39,532 bases of DNA. Origin: Nitrospinota bacterium (GTDB taxonomy: Bacteria > Nitrospinota > Nitrospinia > Nitrospinales > JACRGP01). Below are positions 8,314 through 16,443 of this stretch, one piece after another. Below the pieces are notes generated by a model. It saw only the letters and a program-made list of their open reading frames with translations, had not been told where the DNA came from and did no database searches. The translations under genes and the position numbers were made by a program. Numbering within the stretch: the first letter of the stretch is position 1; each line of letters opens with the position of its first letter. The stretch lies in assembly GCA_016207065.1 (NCBI GenBank), contig JACQQK010000061.1, positions 1 to 39,532 of the forward strand, in the 5' to 3' direction.

Positions 8314-9692
8314 GAAAGCAGGAACGCGGGGACCAGCTCGTAGATGACGGCCTCGGAAAGCCCGGAAACCTTCCACGCGACGGTGACGGCGAACCCCGCG
8401 ATTATCCCCGCGACGGCTCCTTCCTTCGTGACGTTGCGGGCGTACAGGGTGAACAGGATCGGCGGCCCGAAACTGGCTCCCAGGCCCGACCAGGCAAACA
8501 GCACGAACCAGAATATCACGCGCGTCTCGGTCAACGCGACGATCATGGCGCCGATCCCCAGGGCCAGGATGGTCGCCCGGCTGATGAGGATGATCCTGGC
8601 GTGGGACGGCTCGCGCCGGAGCGCCTTGCAGTAGATGTCGTGCGCCGCGGCCGAGGCGGCGACGATGATCTGCGACGACACGGTGGACATGATGGCGGCG
8701 AGGATCCCCGTCAGGACGACGGCCGCGACGGCCGGCGGCAGATATTTTTCCGCGGCCAGCGGGAACAAACTCTCGGGGTCTTGCAACCCGGGCATCAGCG
8801 CCCTGCCGCAAATGCCCACGACGATGGCGGATGAGTAGATCAGGAATCCCCAGCCGATGGCGATCCACGTCCCCTGTTCGATGGCCTTGGTGTCCCGCGC
8901 CGCCATGTAACGGGTGATGACGTGCGGCTGTCCGGGGTAACCCAGCCCGATGCCGAGCAGGCCGACCAGCGAGCCCAGGAACGCGGCAGAGGTCTTGTTG
9001 CCCGTCCAGGTCAGCGTTTCCGGGGCCGCCGCGTGGACCTTCCGGACCGCCTCGCTCAAGCCGCCAAGTTCCGCCACCGCCACGACAGCCAAAATGACCA
9101 GCCCGGCGACCATGATCAACCCTTGGACGAAATCGGTCCACGCCACGGCGCGAAACCCGCCCATCGCCGTGTACAGGAGGATGACGGCCCCGCCGACGGG
9201 GATGCTGACGGCATAGGGGATGCCGAACAGGGCGTCGAACGTTTTTCCCACCGCCGTGAACTGCGAAGCGACGTAACCCACCATGCAGACGAAGATGACG
9301 GTCGCCGACAGGACGCGCAAGGTATGGGTCTTGTCGTGAAAATGCGACTCCAGGTAATCGGGGATGGTGATGGCGCGCGTCTCGCGCGAATGCTTGCGCA
9401 GGCGTTCGGCCAGGAACAGCCAGTTGATGGCGTACCCCAGGAGACAGCCGGGCATGAACCACATGGCGGAGAGGCCGTCCTTGTAGGACATGCCCACGGC
9501 GCCCAGCACGGCCCAGGCGCTTTCCGAGCTGGCGGTGGAGGAGATGGCCGTGACCCACGCCTTGAGGGCGCGGTTGGCCAGGAAGAAATCGGCGGGCGAG
9601 CGGGTCAGGCGGGAAGCGTAGTACCCGATGAGCGCCATGAAGAGAAAATAGAGCGCGAAAACCGCCGCGATGACGCCGGTGAACTCGGTCAT
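8259..9692 (-). CDS. Sodium:solute symporter family protein (SSS/PutP-like)
   Basis: Multi-TM protein with SSS features: SSTASSESAWAVLGAVGMSYKDGL, AMGGFRAVAWTDFVQGLIM, LGLGYPGQPHVITRYMAARD. Confidence 0.9.
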   Translation of the reverse strand: MTEFTGVIAAVFALYFLFMALIGYYASRLTRSPADFFLANRALKAWVTAISSTASSESAWAVLGAVGMSYKDGLSAMWFMPGCLLGYAINWLFLAERLRKHSRETRAITIPDYLESHFHDKTHTLRVLSATVIFVCMVGYVASQFTAVGKTFDALFGIPYAVSIPVGGAVILLYTAMGGFRAVAWTDFVQGLIMVAGLVILAVVAVAELGGLSEAVRKVHAAAPETLTWTGNKTSAAFLGSLVGLLGIGLGYPGQPHVITRYMAARDTKAIEQGTWIAIGWGFLIYSSAIVVGICGRALMPGLQDPESLFPLAAEKYLPPAVAAVVLTGILAAIMSTVSSQIIVAASAAAHDIYCKALRREPSHARIILISRATILALGIGAMIVALTETRVIFWFVLFAWSGLGASFGPPILFTLYARNVTKEGAVAGIIAGFAVTVAWKVSGLSEAVIYELVPAFLLSALAVWLVSRMTAEKGEG

Positions 9693-9752
9693 GGCCGATC
9701 ATTATAGCCAAAGATCGGCGGGATTTGCGAATTTTCGGGCTCGGATGTCGTA

Positions 9753-9910
9753 AGAGCGTCTAACAAAATGAACCGATCGTCCGGACATGCAAATACCCCC
9801 CTCCCTTGAGGGAGGGGGCTGGGGGAGGGTGGGCCAGCTTTTCACCCCCACCTAACCTCCCCCGTCAAGGGGGAGGGAATTATGGGGAATTTCATTTTGT
9901 TAGGCTCTCT
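9753..9910. repeat. MITE-like repeat B, copy 1, with about 19-bp terminal inverted repeats
   Basis: GAGCGTCTAACAAAATGAA ... TTCATTTTGTTAGGCTCTC (17/19 inverted match) enclosing CCCCTCCCTTGAGGGAGGGGGCTGGGGGAGGGTGGG..CAGCTTTTCACCCCCACCTAACCTCCCCC. Confidence 0.8.
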
Positions 9911-9971
9911 AAGGCCCCTTTGCGTTTCATTAGATGTTGTGCGAAACGTAAATATGTAGTAGAAACTTCCG

Positions 9972-11198
9972 ATGCCGCTTTCTCCATCCGACGCCATGGC
10001 CCGCACCCCCATTCCCGCGTTCTGTTTGAGCGCGCTCCTGTTCTCCCTGTCATCGGTCTTGTTTCCGCCGGACAGGTTGTTCGCGTTTCCCGGGCTGAAG
10101 GGCGCCGACCTGCGAATCGAGCGCGTCGCCGGCGGCCTCGACAACCCCGCGGCGATCGCCCATGCGGGAGACGGGTCGAACCTTCTTTTCATTGTCCTGC
10201 AAAAAGGGAAAATTGTCGTCCTCGACGGCGATCGGGTTTTGCGGGAACCGTTTCTGGATATTTCCTCCCTCGTCTCCTGTTGCGGGGAAAGGGGCCTGCT
10301 GAGCGTCGCGTTTCATCCCCGTTACGCCGAAAACGGGCGCTTCTACGTAAACTACACGGACCGTTCGGGCGACACGAAGATCGCCCGCTATACCCGCTCC
10401 TCCGGAAACCCCAAAACGGCAAACCCGAAATCGGCGGCGGTCCTGCTGACGGTCGGCCAGCCATACTCCAACCACAACGGCGGGCAATTGCAATTCGGTC
10501 CGGACGGTTATCTGTATATCGGGATGGGCGACGGCGGCGCGGCGGGGGACCCGCAAAACCGCGCCCGGAATTTAAGCTCTCTGCTGGGAAAAATGTTGCG
10601 GATCGACGTGGACAAGAGAACGCCTTACGCCATTCCCCCATCCAACCCGTTTGTCCAGGTCGCGGGGGCGCGCGGCGAAATCTGGGCCTATGGCTTGCGC
10701 AACCCGTGGCGTTTTTCCTTCGACCGGCGGACGGGCGACCTGTTCATCGCCGACGTCGGCCAGAACCGGTTCGAGGAAATCGATTACCAGCCCGCCGACA
10801 GCCGGGGCGGCGAAAACTACGGATGGCGGCTGATGGAGGGCAACGCCTGCTACAATCCGCTCTCCAACTGCGACGACGGGACCTTGACGCCGCCCATCGC
10901 CGTCTACAATCACGACAAGCCTGAGGACGGCGGGGCCGGGCATTGCGCCGTCATCGGCGGGTATCGTTACCGGGGCAAGAACATTCCGCCCCTCGACGGG
11001 GTTTACATTTATGGGGACTACTGTAGCGGACGCATCTGGGGAACCGCGCGGAACGCCGACGGACGATGGACGGTCGAGGAACTCCTCGACACGCCGCTGT
11101 CCATCAGCGCGTTCGGGGAGGACGAGCGGGGCGAGCTATACGTGGCCGACCATCCCTTCGCCAGGGACGGGGCAATCTACCGGATAAAAGCGAAATGA
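9972..11198 (+). CDS. PQQ-dependent sugar (glucose/sorbosone) dehydrogenase family protein, secreted
   Basis: GERGLLSVAFHPRYAENGRFYVNYTD, NHNGGQLQFGPDGYLYIGMGDGG, EIWAYGLRNPWRFSFDRRTGDLFIADVGQNRFEEID; N-terminal signal-like hydrophobic segment. Confidence 0.94.
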   Translation: MPLSPSDAMARTPIPAFCLSALLFSLSSVLFPPDRLFAFPGLKGADLRIERVAGGLDNPAAIAHAGDGSNLLFIVLQKGKIVVLDGDRVLREPFLDISSLVSCCGERGLLSVAFHPRYAENGRFYVNYTDRSGDTKIARYTRSSGNPKTANPKSAAVLLTVGQPYSNHNGGQLQFGPDGYLYIGMGDGGAAGDPQNRARNLSSLLGKMLRIDVDKRTPYAIPPSNPFVQVAGARGEIWAYGLRNPWRFSFDRRTGDLFIADVGQNRFEEIDYQPADSRGGENYGWRLMEGNACYNPLSNCDDGTLTPPIAVYNHDKPEDGGAGHCAVIGGYRYRGKNIPPLDGVYIYGDYCSGRIWGTARNADGRWTVEELLDTPLSISAFGEDERGELYVADHPFARDGAIYRIKAK

Positions 11199-11268
11199 CC
11201 GGCGGCCGCCCGGCCCACAACGCGGTAGAGACCGGCAAGACATTCCAGGCCCGGCCCGTTACCTCCAT

Positions 11269-11610
11269 TCATTTCGCCTTGTCGCTTTTGTATTTCACCA
11301 CCTTCACTTTCTCCATGGTGATCAGGCCGTCGGTGACGGTCTCGTCGAGAAAAGGCATGAGCTTGCCGAGGTTCTCCTCCGTGTCCACGATTTCCACGAC
11401 GATGGGCAAGTCCTCCGACAGGCGCAACAGTTTGGCGGAATGCAGTCTGCTGGTCACGCCGAAACCCAATATCCCGCGCGTGACGGTGGCCCCCGCCAGG
11501 TGCAACTCCCGCGCTTTTAAAACGATCTGTTCGTACAGCGCCCCGCCTTTATAGCTGTCCGACTCTCCGATAAAGATCCTCAAAAGCCAACCTTCCTCAG
11601 GCAATTTCAC
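11269..11610 (-). CDS. DUF190 family protein
   Basis: LLRIFIGESDSYKGGALYEQIVLKARELHLAGATVTRGILGFG is typical of DUF190, often beside CrcB. Confidence 0.9.
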   Translation of the reverse strand: MKLPEEGWLLRIFIGESDSYKGGALYEQIVLKARELHLAGATVTRGILGFGVTSRLHSAKLLRLSEDLPIVVEIVDTEENLGKLMPFLDETVTDGLITMEKVKVVKYKSDKAK

Positions 11611-11622
11611 GGCGCGTTTTCC

Positions 11623-12006
11623 TCAAAAGAGTGTTTTAAGAAATCGGGAAGCGACAAAACCGGCGTACACCAGGACGATACAAATAACGTTGCTGAGAAG
11701 CACATTCCACAAGGCCAGCCCCATTTCCCCTTCGCGGGCCAGATTGACCGTTTCCAGCGCGTACGAGGAGAACGTGGAAAAACCGCCGAGGATCCCGATA
11801 AAAACAAACGTCCGGAGGTTGGGGGAAACGATCCGCGTTTCAAATAAATCCCACAAAAAACCGATCACGAAACCGCTGATCAGGTTCACGGCCAGGGTCC
11901 CCCATGGGAAAAGCCCGCCGGTCAACCGATAGGTCCATCCGGCGATCAGATACCGCAGGGAGGCGCCGATGCCGCCGCCGATGATAAGGGCCATGGCCTT
12001 GATCAT
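11623..12006 (-). CDS. crcB: Fluoride exporter CrcB/Fluc
   Basis: GGGIGASLRYLIAGW ... FPWGTLAVNLISGFVIGF ... GILGGFSTFSSYALETVNL. Confidence 0.95.
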   Translation of the reverse strand: MIKAMALIIGGGIGASLRYLIAGWTYRLTGGLFPWGTLAVNLISGFVIGFLWDLFETRIVSPNLRTFVFIGILGGFSTFSSYALETVNLAREGEMGLALWNVLLSNVICIVLVYAGFVASRFLKTLF

Positions 12007-12063
12007 AGGGCGGCCCGCGCCTTTCTTGAAAATGAGAATTCGGGGTTGAGGTTCATGAAAGCA

Positions 12064-12176
12064 TTCAAGGGTTCGGATTTTGAATTGTGGCCAACAGGCT
12101 GGATTGATCGGACCCCTTTTTATGAGGACATTCTTCTCGATCTCCCGTAGCCGGCCGAATCCTCCACAAGGAATAC
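12064..12176 (-). pseudogene. Decayed, internally deleted remnant of a receiver (REC) domain gene
   Basis: With frameshifts reads VFLVEDS...REIEKNVLI then (S)DQSSLLATIQNPNP*; 42/49 nt identity of 12064-12112 with 13765-13813. Confidence 0.55.
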
Positions 12177-12241
12177 GGGCGGCTTTTGTTTTCTCCTCGA
12201 ACCTTTTCGCTCTTGGGCGAGGACAAAAGCGGCATATGTCT

Positions 12242-13444
12242 TTATCCCTCCTCGCTCAACCCGTTTCCCGGAGGCGTTGCCTCCGCGGGTTGTTCCGGCC
12301 CGGGCAGGAGACGGCGCGGCGGAAAAACAAGTCCCGCGATTAGCGTTGGGACCACGGCGCTCGCGATGACCGCCGCGACCAGAAAGGAATATTGCTCCTG
12401 CGATACGATGTTGTTCGAGTAGCCGTACAAGGCCGAGATCGTTCAAGTCAGCCCGGTGGACATCATCAAGGTGTAATACCATCTCTCGTCGCGCTGGCGG
12501 CGGAATTGTCCTATGACCGGGTAAAGACCGAATATCTTTGTCATCGCCTTCCCGCCCAACAGCAACAGAAAAACGAGCGGGGCCGAAACCAGGGACCGCA
12601 AGGAGACGAGCATTCCGGCGCGAATGAAATAGAACGGCGTGAGAAACCCGACGGTCAGGGTCCGGAGACGGCGAATCCAGAAAGCGTCGACGTTCGAGAA
12701 CTCCGCCAGCGCCATGCCAACGACATAGGCGGGAAGCACGGCCTCGCTCCCGGACCAAAGCGCCAAAGCGCCCAGGCCGAAAAGGACGAGGGCCGCCCAT
12801 TTGGTCCGAATCGCGGCGGTTCCATGGGCGTAAACGCGGGTCAACCAATGACTGGCGAATGGCAATATGGCCAGCACAAAGGCCGTAACCGCGATAAAGA
12901 CAACCGTTTTGTATGTGAACGGCGCGAACAGCAATCCGAGGACGATGACCGTGCCGAGATCGTTGATAAAACAAGCGCCCAAAATGCCTTTTCCGAAGTC
13001 GGTATGGTTGAATCCGGTTTCCAGCATGACGGCATAAACGACCGCCATCGAGGTGGTCGAAAGCGCCACGCCGCAAAGAAGGCTGGCCTGAGGAGTCCAT
13101 TCCAAAATGTAGCGCGCCATGGCGGCGCATCCCAGGAACGGCGCCAAGAAACCCATGATTCCTACAACCGTTACTTCTTTCAGCTTCTTTCGAAGGACCT
13201 CCGGCTCAAGCTCGGCCCCGGCGAGAAAGGTGAGCAGGACGGCCCCCGAAGCCGCCAGAAACCGCAACCACTCCATATTATGGCCCAAAGCGTCCGCTTT
13301 GCCGAAGTGACTTGCAACGGCGGCCACGATCACGCCAAGGCAGATTTCGACCAAGGCGATTGACACCCGCAAGTGGTAGGCTACGATGGATGAGATGACG
13401 GCTAACCCGAGCCACGGGGCGGCGATGTTGAAGATATGTTCCAT
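12242..13444 (-). pseudogene. CPA2-type cation:proton (Na+/H+) antiporter, interrupted by in-frame TGA (nonsense, recoding or assembly error)
   Basis: MEHIFNIAAPWLGLAVISSIVAYHLRVSIALVEICLGVIV...LMMSTGLT*TISALYGYSNNIVSQEQYSFLVAAVIASAVVPTLIAGLVFPP: same frame continues past a TGA near 12443; good RBS (AAGGAG) before ATG at 13444. Confidence 0.8.
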
Positions 13445-13490
13445 GCGGAGTCTCCTTCCCAATAAGTTTGCCGGACCGTTGCGCAGGCAT

Positions 13491-13515
13491 AAAAAAACCC
13501 GCTCTATCGCGGGTT
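13491..13515 (-). terminator. Intrinsic terminator of riboswitch expression platform
   Basis: Minus strand AACCCGCgatagaGCGGGTTTTTTT. Confidence 0.88.
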
Positions 13516-13537
13516 CATGGTGCAGGCTAATGAACCC
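13511..13537 (-). promoter_or_regulatory. Candidate antiterminator hairpin overlapping the terminator stem
   Basis: Minus strand GGGTTCATtagcctgcaccATGAACCC, 8-bp perfect stem sharing the AACCC arm with the terminator. Confidence 0.7.
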
Positions 13538-13561
13538 ACCCCGCAGAGAAGAAGTCTGCGC

Positions 13562-13611
13562 GGTAGGAGTCATCAGCCCGCCCGGGCGGTTATCAGGGGG
13601 ACTCCATCCCC
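13562..13611 (-). ncRNA. Fluoride riboswitch (crcB motif) aptamer
   Basis: Minus strand GGGGATGGAGTCCCCCTGATAACCGCCCGGGCGGGCTGATGACTCCTACC matches the crcB-motif pattern (G-rich P1/GAUGG ... AACCGCC ... GGCUGAUGACUCCUAC). Confidence 0.93.
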
Positions 13612-13623
13612 AATTGGGATGGC

Positions 13624-13652
13624 AGTTTACCAAAACGGTTCTTAAAAATCAA
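13624..13652 (-). promoter_or_regulatory. Sigma70-like promoter for riboswitch-antiporter transcript
   Basis: Minus strand TTGATT-17 nt-TAAACT immediately upstream of the aptamer. Confidence 0.6.
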
Positions 13653-13764
13653 GCAAAGCCCCGCTTTGGTCTCCTCATCCGGAATTTTCCAGCAGTCCCC
13701 GAGGCATCCCGGCGACGGAGCATCAGGGTTTGTTGGGGGCGGCTCCCGGAGCGGGCAAGCGGTT

Positions 13765-14020
13765 TTCAAGGGATCAGGTTTTGAATCGTGGCCAACAGGC
13801 TGGACCGATCGAATCCGCCTTTGTAATATAGGCGTCCGCCCTCACCTGCATGCCGCGTTTCTTGTCGCTTTCGCTGTCCCGGGAACTGACGATGACGATC
13901 GGCGTGTTGCGGTACTCCTCCGTTTCGCGAAGCTTCTCGGTCAGGGCGAACCCGTCCATGCGCGGCATTTCGATATCGGTGACGACCAGGTCGTACCGGG
14001 CATCTGCTTTCTTGCCGGCA
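13765..14020 (-). pseudogene. C-terminal remnant of a response-regulator receiver domain (CheA-type hybrid), frameshifted
   Basis: ADARYDLVVTDIEMPRMDGFALTEKLRETEEYRNTPIVIVSSRDSESDKKRGMQVRADAYITKAD, then a -1 shift restores FDRSSLLATIQNLIP*; no upstream gene body. Confidence 0.78.
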
Positions 14021-14067
14021 TTTCCATTCGCGAAAAGTCCGGAGCGGGCCTCTTTTTGCGGATAAAT

Positions 14068-14136
14068 GGATATTTATATCTACTTTTTAAATCCGATATG
14101 AATCTGTTATAATTGGATGTCAAGATAGAAATATCC
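14068..14136 (+). promoter_or_regulatory. Promoter (TATAAT 14108-14113) bracketed by an inverted repeat, candidate Rrf2 operator
   Basis: GGATATTTATATC (14068-14080) and GATAGAAATATCC (14124-14136), 12/13 inverted match. Confidence 0.45.
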
Positions 14137-14156
14137 CTAATGCTTTCGAGGCAACC

Positions 14157-14600
14157 GTGATCTCCCAAACCGCCGAATACGCCCTGCGCGCCGTCGCCTG
14201 CCTGGCCACTTATCCCAAGACCTCCCTGACCGCGCCGCGGATCGCGAGCATCACCAAGGTCCCCGCCAGCTACCTTTCCAAGGTCCTTCAGGCTTTGGGG
14301 AAAGCCAGGCTCGTCAAGTCCCAGAGAGGGTTGCACGGGGGCTTTCTTTTGGCCCGGCCCGCGGACAAGATTTCTCTTCTGGACGTCATCGACGCCGTGG
14401 ACCCCATCAGGCCCATCACCCAGTGCCCGCTCGACCTGGAAACCCACGGCAAGAACCTGTGTCCTCTGCACGACCGGCTGAACGACGCCATCATGCTCAT
14501 ACAAAAAGCGTACAGGAACGCCACCGTGGGCGAGCTTGTCTCGCAAACCGGCAAGAGCAAACCGCTCTGCGACATGCCGGACCGGAAAAAAATTTCCTAG
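14157..14600 (+). CDS. Rrf2 family transcriptional regulator
   Basis: MISQTAEYALRAVACLA ... IASITKVPASYLSKVLQALGKARLVKSQRGLHGGFLLARP; three Cys in C-terminal half; GTG start. Confidence 0.93.
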   Translation: MISQTAEYALRAVACLATYPKTSLTAPRIASITKVPASYLSKVLQALGKARLVKSQRGLHGGFLLARPADKISLLDVIDAVDPIRPITQCPLDLETHGKNLCPLHDRLNDAIMLIQKAYRNATVGELVSQTGKSKPLCDMPDRKKIS

Positions 14601-14640
14601 CGGCGCGGGACCGTCTCCCCCCGTTCGCAGGAGAACTTTC

Positions 14641-15294
14641 ATGTCGATTTCCTTTTCCCTCGGCGGCCGGACAATGGCCGCGCACCGGGTATTCTGCATC
14701 GGGCGGAATTACGCGGAACATGTCCGCGAACTCGCGCACGCCATGCCGGCCGAGCCGACGGTTTTCATGAAACCCGTTTCCAGCCTGGTCCCCGCGGGCG
14801 AAACCGTCCATGTTCCACCCTATGGGAAACAACTGCAACATGAAGCGGAGGCGGTCGTATGGATCGGCAGGGAAGGCCGGAATATAACAGCGGCGCAAGC
14901 CGGTCCTTATATCGCCGGGATCGCCCTCGGACTGGATTTGACTCTCCGGGACGTGCAAAACGAGTTAAAGAGCCAAGGCCTCCCCTGGGAGTTGAGCAAG
15001 GCGTTCGAGCAGAGCGCGCCCATCGGCTCTTTCCTGCCTTACGACGGTTCCATCGATCTGGAGGACTTTGCCTTTGTCTGTTCCGTGAACGGGGCGGTGC
15101 GTCAAAGAGGGAACACGAAGGACATGCTTTTTCCGATCAAAACGCTGGTCTCGTTCCTGAGCCGGCGATGGACCTTGAAACCGGGCGACTTGATTTTCAC
15201 CGGGACGCCGTCGGGCGTCGGCCCCCTCGTCCCCGGCGACCGCGCGGTTGTGGAGAGCGATTTGACCGGGGCGTTTTCGTGGGAGATCGCCTGA
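14641..15294 (+). CDS. Fumarylacetoacetate hydrolase family protein
   Basis: CIGRNYAEHVRELAHAMPAEPTVFMKP, HEAEAVVWIGREGRNI, GIALGLDLTLRDVQNELKSQGLPWELSKAFEQSAPIG, LIFTGTPSGVGPL. Confidence 0.94.
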   Translation: MSISFSLGGRTMAAHRVFCIGRNYAEHVRELAHAMPAEPTVFMKPVSSLVPAGETVHVPPYGKQLQHEAEAVVWIGREGRNITAAQAGPYIAGIALGLDLTLRDVQNELKSQGLPWELSKAFEQSAPIGSFLPYDGSIDLEDFAFVCSVNGAVRQRGNTKDMLFPIKTLVSFLSRRWTLKPGDLIFTGTPSGVGPLVPGDRAVVESDLTGAFSWEIA

Positions 15295-15457
15295 ATTCGA
15301 TCGCGAACGCGTTTCGGGAGGGAAAACCCCTTTTTCCGGGTCCAGTCAAAAATTTCCAAATTCCCGGGAAAATTTTGCTGAAAAATTGCAATTCATAGTA
15401 ATATGGTGTTTGCATGTCGCTGAAAACATTCAACATTTCAATCGCAAGAAGGAGATC

Positions 15458-16003
15458 ATGAGCCAGGTCAGTCAAAAGGTCATCGACGCTTTTGGGCAAA
15501 CCACGGTCGAGGTCATGCAGGGGTTCATGACCGAAACCAGCCCCCAAGCCCCGCTATTCGAACAGGAAGTGCGCGGCGATATCAGTTCGTTCATCAAGCT
15601 GACGGAGTCGGAAAGAAACGCGATCATCACGCTGGTCTTGTATTTCCCCGAGGGAGTGGCGAGGACGATTTACGGAAAATTGTTCGGCGAGGGGACGGGC
15701 GGCATCCAGGACATCTGCAACCTCATCGCCGAGCTGGCCAACATCATCGCCGGAAACGTCAAGGAAAAGATTTCCGGCCTTCACGAGGAGATCCTGGGCC
15801 TCGTCCATCCCGCATCCCCAAACCTGGCCAAGGACCCCAAAAAAATGAATTTCGAAATCGACATCCCCACGACGGTCGTGGGGAGCGGACACATGGTGAT
15901 CGGGCCCAAGAAAGGGGACGTCATCAAACTGGCCATCCCGTTTTCCGGGACCCCCGATCCCCTGTTTTACCTGGAACTCACCTTCCGGAAGAAAACGCCG
16001 TAG
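15458..16003 (+). CDS. CheX-like chemotaxis/phosphatase domain protein
   Basis: CheX-type pattern: LIAELANIIAGNVKEKISG and PTTVVGSGHMVIGPKKGDVIKLAIPF; RBS AAGGAG before ATG. Confidence 0.75.
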   Translation: MSQVSQKVIDAFGQTTVEVMQGFMTETSPQAPLFEQEVRGDISSFIKLTESERNAIITLVLYFPEGVARTIYGKLFGEGTGGIQDICNLIAELANIIAGNVKEKISGLHEEILGLVHPASPNLAKDPKKMNFEIDIPTTVVGSGHMVIGPKKGDVIKLAIPFSGTPDPLFYLELTFRKKTP

Positions 16004-16017
16004 CGGTTGGGACGCCC

Positions 16018-16443
16018 GTGGACGAGATTCGCTACTACATGGAGGAAAACCTGTTGAGCGTCGGTCCCGATGATACCGCCGCAAAGGCCGCGCGGTCCAT
16101 GCTCGGCCACAAGGTGGGTTCGTTGCTGGTCAAGTCCAGGGAGAACGAATACATCGGCATTGTCACGGAAGGAGACCTTTCCCGCAAAATCATCGCCCAG
16201 TCCCGGGACCCCGAGAAAACCAGGGTGCGCGAGGTGATGAGCCAACCCATCCACTCCATCGAGAGCTCCCGGTTGATGCCCACCGCGCTCATTCAGATGA
16301 ACAAGAACCATATCCGCCACCTCGCCGTCACCGACGGGGGAAAAATCGTCGGCTTGCTTTCCATAAACGATTTCATCGCCTATTACGCCAACCTTTATTC
16401 AAGGAACAAACCGGCGGCCGAATCCTCCGGTCCCGTCGCTTAA
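16018..16443 (+). CDS. CBS domain pair protein
   Basis: DDTAAKAARSMLGHKVGSLLVKSRENEYIGIVTEGDLSRKII ... IRHLAVTDGGKIVGLLSINDFIAYY; GTG start. Confidence 0.93.
   Translation: MDEIRYYMEENLLSVGPDDTAAKAARSMLGHKVGSLLVKSRENEYIGIVTEGDLSRKIIAQSRDPEKTRVREVMSQPIHSIESSRLMPTALIQMNKNHIRHLAVTDGGKIVGLLSINDFIAYYANLYSRNKPAAESSGPVA

Noticed and set aside
7840-9711. 623-aa minus-strand ORF covering the symporter and part of DUF5131
   Set aside because: Out-of-frame read of the symporter (Arg/His/Pro-rich); the 477-aa frame 8259-9692 is the real gene.
9780-9880. Possible CRISPR-like or tandem repeat from the repeated CCCCTCC/GGGAGGGG tracts
   Set aside because: Spacing and structure are those of nested hairpins in a TIR-bounded repeat; there is no repeat-spacer array and no cas gene in the window.
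12392-13363. 323-aa plus-strand ORF opposite the antiporter
   Set aside because: Hydrophilic antisense shadow of a multi-TM protein; the riboswitch and RBS support the minus strand.
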